Source: Spinacia oleracea (Eukaryota; Streptophyta; Magnoliopsida; Caryophyllales; Amaranthaceae). Taken from it: DNA of 64,000 bases. Positions 9,856-23,064 of this stretch are shown piece by piece. Made by a program: the position numbers and the translations under genes. The notes under the pieces are model-generated. The model saw only the letters and a program-made list of their open reading frames with translations, made no database searches and was not told the DNA's origin. Position 1 is the stretch's first letter; every line of letters begins with the position of its first letter. The DNA lies in the NCBI RefSeq assembly GCF_020520425.1, contig NC_079490.1:4526001-4590000 (forward strand), read 5' to 3'.

Positions 9856-12013
9856 ATTTCCTAGGAATTTCTGAATGTTATTCGATTAAGCATAAAAAGT
9901 TTTACTTACATAGATGATCTACATATAAATCAATTCATTTATAAAAAGTACGGAATATACCGTTATAAAATATGCAACTTCGTATAATTTTGTCAACCAA
10001 ACAACTCCATCGTCTTTTATTTTAAAGTGTTCCATACATTATGGAGGTTGATGGTGAAAGACAAACAATAAGCAGGCCCTCGAGTAACACGAGCTACACG
10101 GGCCAATGACCCATGTGTAATGTGTTTCATGCAACCAATAAACCTACTCGCATTAAATTATTACCAGATCCCATCGGGCCATAAGTTGACCCAAAATTAT
10201 TTGTAAGTTTCCAAGTTTCCAAATTCCAATTTTAGTAAAACAATATCCCAATTAACTTACCGTATAATTAATTATTAATGATATTGTTTTTCCCTGTCAA
10301 AAAAATATTAAAGGTTCCCACCAAACAAAATATAAAACATTAAAATTAATTAATAAATTTGACAGAACGACCAGTTTAGTGTTTTATCGGATCGGGTCGG
10401 GTCTGATTTGGGTCGACAAGGATGATAACCCCTTGACCATAACTCGACTTTTTTTGGTCACTAGACAGTCTGGCTTGAGACTTTTGAGTGTTTGGCGAAT
10501 TGTGATTTCTATATTTCATGTTTGGCAATTATAATCATCATTTTTTATATAATTTTTTTTTTTTAAAAACATTTCGTATCATAATATTACGGTGTAATAT
10601 ACTACGTTCTACGTAAATCAGATTCATAAAAATGATGTTTGTAGTAATAACCAAAGAGAAATTTTTGGTTTTATACAAAAAAGAGAATACATGGATTTTT
10701 TTTGTTGGGGGATATTTGAAAAAACTATTAAATAAATTTGCATCACTTGACCGAACAGGTTAGGCGATTTATCCGCTTATTATCAGACTTTTTTTAGGTT
10801 CAGTTACTGTAAAATTCCGAGTCACAATTTGTAGTCAAATAAAGTTCAATTTTATTGGGTCGGTTTTCGAGCCGAGTCAAAGTATACAAGACCAAATAAT
10901 TTATGCAATAGTAGACTGAATGGAGTAATGTTCATTTATTTCCTTAAATTTTCTATGTTTATTCATATGTATCATAACCTAACAGTGGTATCACGAGCCT
11001 CTTATTATTTTCATAATCTAAATTGCATAAACATGGTTAAATATTACTCCGTACAAATTTGCAAGGAATTAAAAGGGGTGATTAATTTTCGTAATTGTTA
11101 ATTAATTGCAAATTGCGTTTATTTAATTATATGTACGCAGTTTTTCGCCGAAACCCAGAATTCCCAAATTCGAAGCCTAACTATGACTTTTCGGAGGTTT
11201 TAGTTTTTCGAACGGTTAGTGAATATTTAAATCTCTATTATTGCTCACACATACATATTTTATTCTTGTTATAATCACTGAAATTTTGCGATCTAAAAAT
11301 ATCACGATGTAAGATCACAAGATCAAGTCTCTCTTAATTCTTTCACAGAAGCATTATATTTTTGTAAATAATTCAATAAAAAATATATTTATGTTTTAAG
11401 GAAGCAAAATCACTTGATTGTATTTAGATTATTTCTCATATCTAAAATATTATTTTAGGAATATGTAGAGGATCCGGTTCATCACCTTCATCCTTAGAAT
11501 TTAGATATTGATTTATTTTTTAAAAATTTTTATAATTATTTTTGGCATATTGATTTTGGTTACATTTTAAGGAGCGAAAACCAGCTTACCTTTTACTTAT
11601 CGTGTTTATTTCGAGGAAACAATAATTTACTCCTTACCCATTAATGTGTTTTATTTCGAGGAAACAATAAGTGAAACAATTATTTCGAGGAAACAATAAG
11701 TGAAACAATAATTCGAGGAAACAATAAGTGAAAATTAGTTGAATAGAACGCACCCATTAATGTGTTTTATTCGTGCATGCATGACCCGATATTATATTCA
11801 ACTCTATTCTTAACATGTTATTAGAATTTAGATATGATTTTGTTTATTTAGGTATTGATCTTGTTTATATTTTAAGTAGAGAAAACTAGTTTACCTTTTA
11901 CGCATCGTCTTTTTCTAGAAAATATTAATTTAATTTATCTTATTTTATTTTATTTCCACTCTTACAGAATTGCAGGTACGACCCGACATTATATTCAACT
12001 CTAATCTTATTAT
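9856..12013. other. intergenic, upstream of the isomerase gene
   Basis: AT-rich DNA without a supported gene. A GGGTCGGGTC patch near 10390-10410 and GGGTCGGTTTTCGAGCC near 10857 may be remnants of a hAT-like element. The tandem repeat at 11612-11737 is listed separately. Confidence 0.4.
11612..11737. repeat. short tandem repeat, TTCGAGGAAACAATAAGTG
   Basis: The word TTCGAGGAAACAATAA recurs four times (about 11612, 11650, 11683 and 11713) with spacing near 30-38 bp. The last copy runs into AGTTGAATAGAACGCACC, which resembles an end of the GTTCTGTTCACC MITE family. The array may have grown from a broken MITE. Confidence 0.7.
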
Positions 12014-12023
12014 CATATAAATA
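12014..12023 (+). promoter_or_regulatory. probable TATA box of the isomerase gene
   Basis: CATATAAATA lies about 200 bp upstream of the ATG, in a suitable position for a leader of about 170 nt that includes the A-run at about 12140-12160. Confidence 0.5.
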
Positions 12024-12221
12024 CGGAAAACATAAACGAGAGAATATAGATTTTAACCGACTAAACTAGTTACCCAAAACGCAACGTAACATAACACCCC
12101 AACACGGCAACACCCACAAAGAAAAAGAAATAATTCACCCAAAAAAAAAAAAAAAAAAAAATGAAAAGGAAATAAACTATCATCATCATCGTCGTCCCAA
12201 AAAGTATAGTAAATTTTAGTT

Positions 12222-15200
12222 ATGGCATCGCATCTCAAATCGATCGCCACCACTGCCTATAAATTCACTCCACCTTCCTCTTTCTCTCTCCTCAATAAAC
12301 CTTCTTTGATTCCCTTCTCTCGTCCCAAATCTCTGTCTTTTTCCTCTTCTTCTTCTTTCTCTCTCCTCTCTCTTTCTTCCTCTTTTGCTCGATCTTTCGC
12401 CACCTCAACCATGGGTGACGTAGATTCCACCATGGATGCTGTTCAAAGACGACTCATGTTTGAAGACGAGTGAGTTTTTTTTTACTCTATTGTCCTTATT
12501 TTGTTCTATTTTGTTTGAATTGATGCATGCTGAATGAATAATTTTCTGGGTTTTGCCTGTTTTTTTTTCTCTTCATTTGATTGATTACTCTATTTTCCTT
12601 AAGTTTGTCCATTTTGATTGGATTTATGCATGCTGAATGGATATTCTTCTGGGTTTTTGTGGGTTCTGCTTGTTTTTTTCTCATCTGGTTGATTCAATTG
12701 ATTGTATTTTGGTATGATTCTTTTGGGTTTTTGTCTTTTTGATGATTATTTTGGATTGATGGGTTTAAATTTATGATGAATGTTGATCTGGGTCATGATA
12801 TCTTGCTCTAATTATGCTGATTTAGCTAATCATTTGTTAATGATAGTTTAGTTTTGCCATGTTTCAATCTTTTCTGGGTTATCAAACTTTTTAATCTTTG
12901 TTTGAGGGAAGACTAATGTTATTGGATTATTGGATTATTGGCAATTTGTCTTGGGATTGTTCTTACAAAGTTTACTGAATAAGCTGTCCCTTTTGTGAAT
13001 AATTTAGTCACGTGTTTCTCATGAATGAGATCCATTGCCTAGTTGTGGATCATATTGTGATTTTGTTCTTATGTTGCTAGTAATTGAATGGGTCCCAGTA
13101 TGCTCTTAATGATAATGTGATGATCTTAAACCTGCTTACAAGTGCAAAATGAATCCGTTTTCCGCTCATTGTCAAGGTTGTGTTGCACATTGTCGAATCG
13201 TGTTGTTTATGTTGTGACGGATCGATAATGGTGCATCATACAATTCTTTATCAGGACCCCTCTTTGACAATGTTGAGAAGAATTTGTTAACTTTATATGT
13301 GTATGAACTTCTAAGCTATTGGCGCGTTTTTGTTTAATTATTGTCATCAAATTGTGGTGAATGAACTACCTACATGTAACAAATGCTCTGTGAGACTTCC
13401 GGTATATTTAGCTGTTGTATAAATTTTGGTTTGGGGTTGTTTTGAATTGTCTCACTTCTGCATTTTTGAGTTTTTAAAGACTGAAATACAGTAAAATCGT
13501 CTGCTGCCTCTCATTTGATACCCAGCTTATCTATTTTGCAGATGTATCCTGGTGGATGAGAGTGACAATGTTATTGGTCATGATTCCAAGTACAATTGTG
13601 AGTTCTTCCACAACCTCTTATAGTTTCATTGATACTGTTGATTGCTAAGAATTCAACAATCCTTGTTATCTTCTAGTTAAAAAACAAGCAACCTTCAGAA
13701 TGGTCCCGACTTCTATGTACTGATGTAGTCCTTGACTAATTGTCCTCCAAATTAATAACTAACAAGGTCTTTAGTATGTTGGTCGCTTTAGATGTTGCAT
13801 TTGATATGACGACTTGCTTGGGAATTTCAACCACTATCATAAGCTTTGTCTACCTAGGTGTTCCCTCATGTGCTGCCATCTTCTGGTGCTTGAGTGCTTG
13901 ACACTCAAGACTACTTGGTGATGTTTGATATATTGAATGGTCATCTTTTATGTTTTCTGTTTGTGGATAGACATTATGTTCGGATAACATTATCCTACTC
14001 AACAACTTGATATGCAGATGACTGAAGTTAAAATGATTTCTGCTAGATTTTCTGTTTTGAAATGTGATTTCCTCTTTGAACTACACTCTTAAGGCTTGAA
14101 GCTGAGTAGTATACATCATCCATGTTTGTTTGTGTTCAGTCATTACCAAGTGTTGTGAGTCCGATCCTCAAAAACATGGAAGTCTGATCCTGTTCTCTCG
14201 CTAAATTTTGGGTATAGTCGAATGTAAAAGTGGTATCTTTGCTATAAACTAAAACATGACCACCGCTTGATATCTGATGCATTTAAACTGACTAGTGAAT
14301 GGTGTATATATATTCGTATTTAAGGTTCTCCCGCTCTTGATTTCTGTTTTAAACTTTTAACCAATATTACCAATCATATATGATCTGGTTGAAAGCCAGC
14401 ATCAGCGATTTAGGGGATATAGTTCTTGTAAGATGAGAATAAGGTTTAACTTTCCTTAAATAAAGGAGCCTTTGTGCATAGTGAGCCGTAATTTTGATGA
14501 TGTTTAGATTCACCATGCCCTTGTTTTCTCGATACTTTTGAGCTTTGTTTCATAAGAACTCAATGAAGAGTATGTTTCATTGTTTCCTGAGAAACGTAAG
14601 AAAAGTGCCTTTTACTTCTTTGTTTATTGGTATTTCGAAAATTCTGGATACACGAGTTCAACTTTGATTTCCACCAATCTTTTTTTCATAGTATAGAAAA
14701 CTTAATCATTGAACTGAAACTCTTATTATTTAGCTTTTAGCCAACTTTTAAAAGTGTGTTGTATTTTACAGCCATTTTTTTAAGAGATCGAAAGAGATAA
14801 TAAGCAGTTGGATGCAACATTAGTAAATCAATTTATTATAATAGAATTAAAAGGACTTTTCTATGGTCTATAGTTAGTTGACTTTAGTTCTCATAAAAAC
14901 TCACTTACATGTAATCTAACCTTGGTAAAAAAAAAATCAACTTATAAAGTGATTTAGGTCATTCTGTTTGAATTTACGGAGTAATAGATTTCTGGTTACA
15001 TGCAATACACTGCCATGGATCTTCATTGCACGCACTTGTAATTTTTCTTATTCTTGAATTTGCTCACATTTTACAGGTCACTTGATGGACACTATTAACG
15101 CAGGGAAGGCACTTCACAGAGCTTTCAGTGTATTCCTGTTCAACTCAAAGTATGAATTACTGCTGCAGGTATGTCATCTGATTACCATTTTAAGGTTGAC

Positions 15201-17401
15201 GAATGGCTGTTGGAAGTGGAACTGTGGACGTTTAGAAATAATTGGCTGTGATTTTGAAACCTTGACGTAGAAAGAAACCAAGAAGGCCTGTTTATATGAT
15301 GCATTATAAACTAGTAACATTCATTCAGATTATTCTAACATGACTCTATTCTGGTAATAGCTAATAGGTAACCTAGTGGCCGTTGTATAAGGAGTATGAA
15401 ATTGTGCACTTGGAAACTCCTGTTTCTAGAAGTTTTATGAAAGCAATTGTTGAAATTCAAGTCTTTGAGTATCTGATCTTCATTCAGGCTCTTTCGTTCA
15501 CTTATGCGTCATCACTCTCATCGTCAGGAAGATGTCGCCATAGTTGCCCCCCTATAAAAGTCCCTTATTCTTCTGACCTATCCTGTATAAGCCATCAAAA
15601 TTCAAAGTCACAGATTTTATGCATGGCTAGCATGCTTTTTGGTGCAATGAGACAAATATACGCAGCGCATTCCATCCTAGACTTAAGAGTTAAGAGGCAC
15701 TTTGGTGTATAGATACACTGACTTGATTCCAATACCACATTACGTGGGATAGATGTATATCATGAACGGTGTCTGTCCTTAATTTTGAGCAGTTTTCTTG
15801 AAAGATATGCTTCATGACTTATTCACATTCTTTGTACAGCAACGTTCTGCCACAAAGGTGACTTTCCCTCTAGTGTGGACCAATACATGCTGTAGTCATC
15901 CCCTGTATCGTGAGTCAGAGCTGATTAAAGAAGATGTTCTTGGTACTCAAATTTTATCCTAAGATACACAATTTTATTATACCTAAATATCTGGTTGGGA
16001 AATCTGAGATTCTGAATCAACCTTTTATGTTGGTAGGTGTGAGGAATGCTGCTCAGAGGAAGCTTCTAGATGAACTCGGTATTCCAGCTGAAGATGTGCC
16101 AGTTGATCAATTTACCCCACTTGGGCGTATGTTGTACAAGGCTCCATCCGATGGAAAATGGGGAGAGCATGAACGTAAGTTCTTCAAATCCCTCCATTTT
16201 AATTCCCCTTTATTTTCTTATACCCTCAATACTTAAAAGTGTTAAATTCTTTTTAGTTTCTAGCTTATTATGTATTTCCATGGTGTTCTGTGATGGGGTC
16301 ATAAAGGGTAGGATTTTCTGCCATTTTGTCCCTTCACTGTCAACTTGTATATGAGATTCTTACTTGGTAGATCATAGACATAGAATATCCCTTGTGCAGT
16401 TTTTCTGCATTCGAACCCCATTTTTTTTATGCATAAGCAAGGAGCTAAAATTGATTTTGAAGTGTCAATGAAGTATTGAAGTGAGAAAATAGTTACTAAT
16501 ACCGAATGTTACTGGAGTATGAGAGTTTTTCAAGACTGCGAATTGTGAAACTTAAAAAAATGAATTCAAATATACCAACAAAATAACCCCTGCTTCACTT
16601 GGTATCGGTCTAGATATGGGCAGACTATTTTGGCTCAAACAGGTCGAGTTTTTAGGTAGCTGGCAGGACTGACCTGCCCCGAAATCAGCTATTGGATCTG
16701 TACATATGCAATCAGTTAATTTTAGGCTCCGTTGGTAGGGTGTAAAATATTTTCCCGGAAAATAATTTTCCTCTCTTTTAAATTTTACATTGTTTGGTTT
16801 GCAAAGGAGTGTAAAACCATTTTTTTTCCTAGGAGTAAAGTTTCTCTCCCAATGATGGAAAACCATTTTCCCTTCAAAATGAAGGGAAAACTGTTTTCCT
16901 TCCTTTTCCTTATCTCTCTTGAACACTCCTCTCGCTACCTGCTTACTTTCCCTTTCAGTTTCCTTTTGTTTCATCATTTTTCTTACATGGAACCAAACAA
17001 CGGAAAACTAATTTTGGAATTGTGTTTTCCATGAAAAGTGTTTTACACCCAACCAAACAAAGTCTTTTAATCGCCCCTTACCTTTTCCTTCATTTTGAGG
17101 TACATTCTCATATTGACTTTTGACTTTGGACTATGTTACAGTTGATTACCTGCTATTCATAGTAAGAGACGTGACAGTGAAACCGAACCCTGACGAAGTA
17201 GCCGATGCCAAGTATTTCAGTAGAGAGGATCTCAAGGAGATTTGCCGGAAAGCTGATGCAGGTGAAGATGGGGTGAAGCTTTCTCCCTGGTTCAGGCTTG
17301 TCGTCGACAACTTCTTGTACAAATGGTGGGATCATGTTGAGAAAGGCACTCTGAAAGAAGCAGTTGATATGGAAACTATTCACAGGCTTTTAGAAGAATG
17401 A
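12222..17401 (+). CDS. IDI1: isopentenyl-diphosphate delta-isomerase (type I)
   Basis: This enzyme interconverts isopentenyl diphosphate and dimethylallyl diphosphate, feeding terpenoid, carotenoid and sterol synthesis. Six exons, 12222-12469, 13542-13597, 15077-15168, 15840-15942, 16037-16174 and 17142-17401, all with GT..AG introns, give 298 aa. Residues 1 to about 63 are Ser/Phe/Arg-rich with few acids, like a plastid or mitochondrial transit peptide. In-frame Met64 and Met71 could start shorter forms. The Nudix-fold core includes the TNTCCSHP motif (146-153; the catalytic Cys is expected to be C150), a helix with RNAAQRKLLDELGI (169-182) and WGEHELDYLLF (208-218) with metal-binding or catalytic Glu/His. 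The C-terminus ends HRLLEE. Length and order match plant type I isomerases. Intron 1 holds a duplication of about 103 bp (12480-12690) and intron 5 a MITE. There is one copy in the window and no sign of damage. Confidence 0.98.
16725..17066. mobile_element. Tourist-like MITE in isomerase intron 5
   Basis: It starts GGCTCCGTTGGTAGGGTGTA and ends TTTTACACCCAACCAAACAAAG. TTA lies on both sides (16722-16724 and about 17067-17069). The same family is present in eIF2B-epsilon intron 8 at 37293-37612. Confidence 0.6.
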
Positions 17402-17481
17402 TTTTTCACTTTTGCTAAGATTGTATTTGCTGTTGGAAAAGCTTGTTTATGGTTGTCTTAAATTTTGCCTGAATTTTCTGG

Positions 17482-17487
17482 AATAAA
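17482..17487 (+). terminator. probable polyadenylation signal of the isomerase gene
   Basis: AATAAA about 80 bp after the stop codon, in a T-rich context typical of plant 3' UTRs. Confidence 0.45.
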
Positions 17488-18142
17488 ATAATTTGGGAGT
17501 GGATTTCGAGTTATTATTAATGGTTTTGAGATTTAAGAGATCTTAATTTACGTTGTTATGGTAGTATATGGTTTGGTTTTAGCAACCTTTGGTATTATTA
17601 ACTGTAACGCCTTTTTTTATTTGTCGTTGATGTCGGGATGATTTTCCCATACAAGACATTTACGGAGTATTAATAATAGGTTACATTTGACTTTTGAGAT
17701 CAAACTTTGCCAAATATGGAGCATGATGAATATGTTGATAAATTGATGAACATAATGAAGAAATTGATAAAAATAATAATTACCCCATGAGTTAGATTAG
17801 GCATATGATTTAGGAGAAGGCCGGGTTTTTAATAAACAAACTTTGCCCTAATATCCTAAAATACCTCTAAAAATCCCAAATTCCCCATCTTGACTTTAAC
17901 AAAATTAATCACACCAATTTAGTACTAAGAAATTTAATTTCTTTGAAGGAGTGATTTTCAGGAGGGTTATCCAGTTTATAACAGCGATATATGATTAAAA
18001 ATGTTAAATACGAGGTTATAAAATCATAGATGACTCATTAGAAATGCTTATTATAACACAACAAAAAAATGATAACGAGCGAAGGACAAATGTTTGATTA
18101 ATCAAAAGTTCCAAAATGTAGTCACACGAATACATGATAAAG
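17488..18142. other. 3' flank of the isomerase gene, nothing else recognised
   Basis: AT-rich DNA with no gene, RNA gene or bounded repeat recognised before the Mutator-like element. Confidence 0.4.
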
Positions 18143-18151
18143 TAAATTTTT

Positions 18152-19934
18152 CGGATTTTTCATGAAATACCCCCGAATTTTGGCGTAATTCACCAAATGC
18201 CCCTCGACTTTCAGAAATTCACCAAATGCCCCTCACAAATGACTTAATACCCAAAATACCCTTACTAATGATGCGCCGTTAGTCCTCCGTTAACCTAATT
18301 TTCAAATTCACCAAATACCCCTATTTTAATACTTATTTCACCAAATACCCTTATTCAGAAACTTAATTCACCAAATACCAATAACTTAAAAGTACTCATT
18401 TTGATGCTCAACGGCTAGTTTTTGTGTTTGAAAATTAGCCGTTGCTTATTGTTTGCTTATAAATACTCTTTTTCTGACGGTTTATTGTAGTTTTCCTATT
18501 ATTTTGTTAATTTCATATCATTTTTGTCATGAGTTTTCTTTCAAAATCATCATCCACACCCAATGAGTCCACATATGTAAGAGTCCCAAATAAATTTTGT
18601 TATCATGGGAGAAAATTTGACATCCGAATATCTGATACAACACTCAATCTGAAGCTCCGGTACAACACTAAAACATAAAACACTCCTAAAAACACCTCAA
18701 AACGTCGCAACTCTTCAAGAAAATAGCTACTTCTTTTGTACCTTATTCTTTATGTGACCAATTAATTATATTTACCATGCAATCGGAAGGTATTCCTTTT
18801 TCAATATGGGAAATATCTTTAACATATGCAAACAGATTAAAAATAAAGCTCTTATTAATTTTATTCTAACGCATATGTTCCAGCTACCTCGGCTTCTATT
18901 GCTTCCATGCCACATATTTAACGTTAACTCCCTTTTGTCTCCTGTCTCTACTGCCTCCAAACATCTTTCTTCAATCTCCTAACTTTCTCTCAACCTTACA
19001 GTCGAGGCATAAAGGTTTTCCCACTTTTCTTTTGAGCTAGGTCCTATTGACATGGTCAGATTTATGGACAAATGTCTATTTTTGGATTTGAGGGAACAAG
19101 AAAAAAAAAATGAAACTAAGGTATGTTCCAAAGCTCATGAACCAGTGAAAAAACATGAATCTTGGCACAAAGATTTGCCTCCAAACTCAAGATTTTCACA
19201 TCATGAATCCAAGTTGAAATCGAGGTTGTGATAAAAATGTATGTGTTATTGAACTTGATTTCTTAGTTTCTTTACCATTCGGACAATAAGAAAATTAAGG
19301 TGTTAGCTTTAGATTGAATTACTTCAGCTTCACTTACATAAGATCCCTTTGAAAATGGGGTTTTTTGGCCTTTTGCTCAGCTAAAGTGCATTGTCTTTAC
19401 TGGATGAGGCCTGAACTTATTGGATCATAATTGAAACTTACTGAGTGTTGTATCGGAGCCTCAGATGGAAATTTCCTCCCATAATATTAGAAATTGTTTG
19501 GGACTCTTACATATGTGGATTCATGGGTGTGGATGATGATTTTGAAAGAAAACTCATGACAAAAATGATATGAAATTAACAAAACAATAGAAAAACTACA
19601 ATAAATAGTCAGAAAAGGGGTTTTTATAAGCAAACAATAAGCAACGGCTAATTTTCAAACATAAAAACTAGCCGCTGAGCATCAAAATGGGTAATTTTAA
19701 GTTATGTGTATTTGGTGAATTAAGTTTCAGAATAGGGGTATTATATGAAATAAGTTATAAAATAGGGGTATTTGGTGAATTTAAAAATTAGGCTAACGGA
19801 GGACTAACGGCGCGTCATTAGTAAGGGTATTTTGGGTATTAAGTCATTTGTGAGGGGCATTTGGTGAATTTCTGAAAGTCGAGGGGCATTTGGTGAATTA
19901 CGCCATAATTCGGGGGTATTTCATGAAAAATCCG
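18152..19934. mobile_element. non-autonomous Mutator-like element with long TIRs
   Basis: The 1783-bp unit begins CGGATTTTTCATGAAATACC and ends with its complement. Inverted arms of about 440 bp (18152 to about 18600 and about 19495-19934) carry repeated CACCAAATGCCCCT phrases. A perfect 9-bp direct repeat, TAAATTTTT, flanks it at 18143-18151 and 19935-19943, the target-site length typical of Mutator elements. The interior of about 900 bp has no transposase. The arms differ by small substitutions and indels, so this is not a brand-new insertion. The element lies between the isomerase gene and the LTR retrotransposon, whose left end is 53 bp away. Confidence 0.88.
18529..18678 (+). pseudogene. 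short ORF at the inner edge of the Mutator-like TIR, GRF-zinc-finger-like
   Basis: A 49-codon frame starts at ATG 18529. After a Ser-rich start it reads KFCYHGRKFDIRISDTTLN, then a basic LKLRYN segment before the stop. The spacing of Cys-x-His-Gly and the following basic/hydrophobic residues recalls the start of GRF-type zinc fingers, which are common in plant transposon-related proteins. The partner arm (about 19495-19560, minus) has a damaged copy. It is probably a captured or residual transposon gene fragment. The domain call is from memory and tentative. Confidence 0.35.
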
Positions 19935-19987
19935 TAAATTTTTTGAAGTAAACATGATAAAGGTTCTTCTCAATTCAAGTTAAAAAG

Positions 19988-22851
19988 TGTAATACCCCGA
20001 ATTTTTAAAACTCGATTAGTTATGCTTAATTATTTTTATTTAGCTAAAACCGTTTTAAATCCTAATTTTTAACTTTATTTTAATTAACGAAATTTTATTT
20101 CACTTGAATTCTAATATCGATTACACGATATATTTTTCGGATTTTATAATTTAATTTCATATTTACGAACTTAACGACCTTTTTAAATTTTAATTATTTT
20201 CGGATTTCTAAATTTATTTATTCGGAAACTAAATTAATTATTTAACGTTCTTATTTTTATTCGGAAACTAAATTTATTTTTCGTTAACGATATATTTTTT
20301 TTTATATAAAGAATTAATTTAGCTAAACATTTCTATTTTTAGTAGTTTCCTAAAATAGCAATTAAAATTCAGAAATTTGCCTAACTAGTGAAAATTACTA
20401 AAATGCCCTTGAAAGAGCAAAAAGTTCCATTTTTCTTCTTCTTGCATCTCTCCACGTATTTCTTCACTCCCTTTCCTAAAAATGAGTCTAAATTCATGCC
20501 TTGGGGAGCAAGGACTTCTCCTTCTCCTACACTCTACCTATTTACAAAATCAAATTTCTCAACCCAATTTCAATAAACCAACAAACCACAAAATCCAATA
20601 TCAGTTTCCTTGTTCTTCTGTGACTCAAATCACCACCGCCAACATCCACCGTCCGACCACCCCCTCAACCATCGACCACCACTGTCTACCACCTCTGACT
20701 ACCACCCCAACCACCGTCTGCCCCCAGCACCACCGCACCACCGTCATCCCTCATCCTCCCCCACCTTCGTGTCTCCCCTGCCCCTCCTCTGCCTTTCCCC
20801 CTTTCCCTCTCCTTTTGCTGCACCACGTCACACCAACCTCAACCACCATCATCAATCGATCTTCGCCCCAATCCCCGGCGAGCCGCCGGCAAGAACCGGC
20901 CCGAAACACCCCTCCCTCAACTCCCCTGTTTTCCCCTGTTTCGCGCAACCACCCTCCCCCTCCCTTGTTGTTTCTCCGCCGCGAAACCACACTACCACCA
21001 CCGTCCACCATCACCACCTTGTACACCGAACTCCGCCGCCCACAATTCCCGGCGAGCTGTTATTGCGCCACCCAGAACTGACCGCAAACACCCCACCCTC
21101 GATCTCCCCTGCTTCCCCTGTTCGCACTCCCCTTTTTCCTTTCCACGTACCCAGCCGCCGTGAACCAACGACCACCATCACCGACGCCTCCGGCGCGGGT
21201 TCTCGGCGCTGCGACGCCCAGCCAGTTGCTTCCCTTCCTCCCTCCTCTCCTTTCCTCTCTTCTCCTCCTTTTCGAGCTTTCCCCTGCTCGTGCCTCCTTT
21301 CCCAGAAACCAAAAACAAATTTTGGTTTTAAATTTTCCAAAACCCATATTGAGTTGGGCTATCTTAATTTGGGCCTTGGTAAGTTAAAATGAAATTATAA
21401 TTTCAGATTTCCAAATTATGAATTTGCATGTCTTAGATTGTTATAATATAAATTTTTGCTAATAAATTGTTATTAATTTTCAGGTTTAATTATCGATTTT
21501 AATAAAATAAATTACTGACTTTAATTATCAAAAACCGAATTTATATAATATTTTGATGTAAATCGACTTATGAAATATATAAAAATATTTCGATTAGAAT
21601 TTCGTTTAATAATAATGTTTTCATTAAAATTCGAAATTATACTTTTTTTTATTAAAATTCGTTAATTATAATTTCATTACTTATAACATTTATTATTTAT
21701 AATATATTGATTTTAGATTATTCATCGTTGTAGTACTAATTCTGTAATTTAATATTCTAAAAGAAATCGAACTTGGAGCTCAGGAAGAACGATCCATCAG
21801 ACGGGAAGTATAAGCTACGGTTGAGGTAACGGCTATTGCTAGTACCCGCAATCCCCTTATAAATGTATTATGAAAATATGACGTTATGATTGAATTTATG
21901 AATTAAATGTTTTGATGTGTTTTATGGATTGTGGGATGAAATATGATTTGATTGAATTGTTTCCTATAATATGATTTGATTGAGTTTTCTCATAAAATGA
22001 TGTTTATGCAATGCTATGAAAGTAATGATATTTTTATTGATCCCAGGATCAAAATGATGATTTATGATATAAAATGAGTTATGTTATTTCAATTGAAATA
22101 CAAGCCAAGGCTTGGTAAAAATTACATATAACATGATAAATGAAAGTGAAAGACCTGGTTTGTCTGGCGGTATATAAACTACCATCTTCCTATCTATCGG
22201 TCATGCATGCACCACAGACACCTGTCCACCCATGGATTACGAGCCCAGGCTCCCATGGTTTATGAGCCCAGGCTCAGGGCCCAGGCCCATGTTACGATGA
22301 TGAGCCCAGGCTTAGGGCCCAGGCCCAGTGGAGAATTCCTTCACGGTTCGTACTTGCCGACAACTAGCATGTTAATTAAAAGTTTATGAATGACGTTTTT
22401 CATTAAAAGTTTATGAATGAATTAAATATGATGTTTTATTAAATGTTTTACCCATTCTATTCTCCCTGTGTTATTAAATAAAATGAGTTGAAATGAATTT
22501 ACGTTGCTAGGGTAGTCGTTACTGAGTCTTCGGCTCACCGTTTTGTTTTCCATTTTAGGTACTGCGGGGATCGATGGAAACGAGTAGAGGCGAGGAATTT
22601 CACTTTAATAAAATTTACCTAGTTCATGTTTAATGTTTTAATAGTTTAATTAAAGACTTTTAGTAATTTATGTACTTGTATTTTGGGAATATAAAGGATT
22701 ATTATATTAAATTGGAGGTTTTTATGGCTTATGTATAATGTTGCCTTGTAATTTCCAAAAGGGAATTACGGCAGGTAATGTCCCGACCAAATTAGGTTAA
22801 TTCCGCTGCTAATTATGCTTTAATAAGTGATTTAGAGGTCGGGGTGTTACA
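19988..22851 (+). repeat. 5' LTR
   Basis: Ends in TG..CA. A TATA-like TATATAAA at about 20303-20310 could be the promoter, placing the transcript start near 20335. Positions 20600-21300 are a CCACC/CCTCC-rich block with long open frames in several frames; this reflects base bias, not genes. Repeats of GAGCCCAGGCT and GGGCCCAGGCCCA lie at 22228-22330. Confidence 0.95.
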
Positions 22852-22854
22852 GTT

Positions 22855-22868
22855 TGGTATTCAGAGCC
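22855..22868 (+). other. primer-binding site, initiator Met-tRNA type
   Basis: TGGTATTCAGAGCC starts 3 nt after the 5' LTR. The usual plant site is TGGTATCAGAGC; here one extra T interrupts it. Confidence 0.75.
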
Positions 22869-23064
22869 AAGGTTCTGGATCATAAGTGCTAAACCTTACG
22901 GGTTTTGCGCATAGTAGAATTCAATAGGCTTTAAGCAAAGAGTTTTAAGGAATAAGTTAAAAAGAATATGTTAAAATCATGTTAAGTTAAAATGAAATGA
23001 GTGTGAGCGTAGGAACGCACGGGATAAAAGGGATTCGTTTCTCATGTTGTTTATGTTTTTCTGA

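Noticed and set aside
16552-17034. Frames of 100-141 codons on both strands in an isomerase intron
   Set aside because: They lie in the Tourist-like MITE and its flank, between well-defined coding exons.
20610-21392. 260-codon open frame and several overlapping frames on both strands (repeated at 26477-27259)
   Set aside because: They lie inside the LTRs, are open in many frames at once and are low-complexity Pro/His/Ser/Thr products of CCACC-rich DNA.
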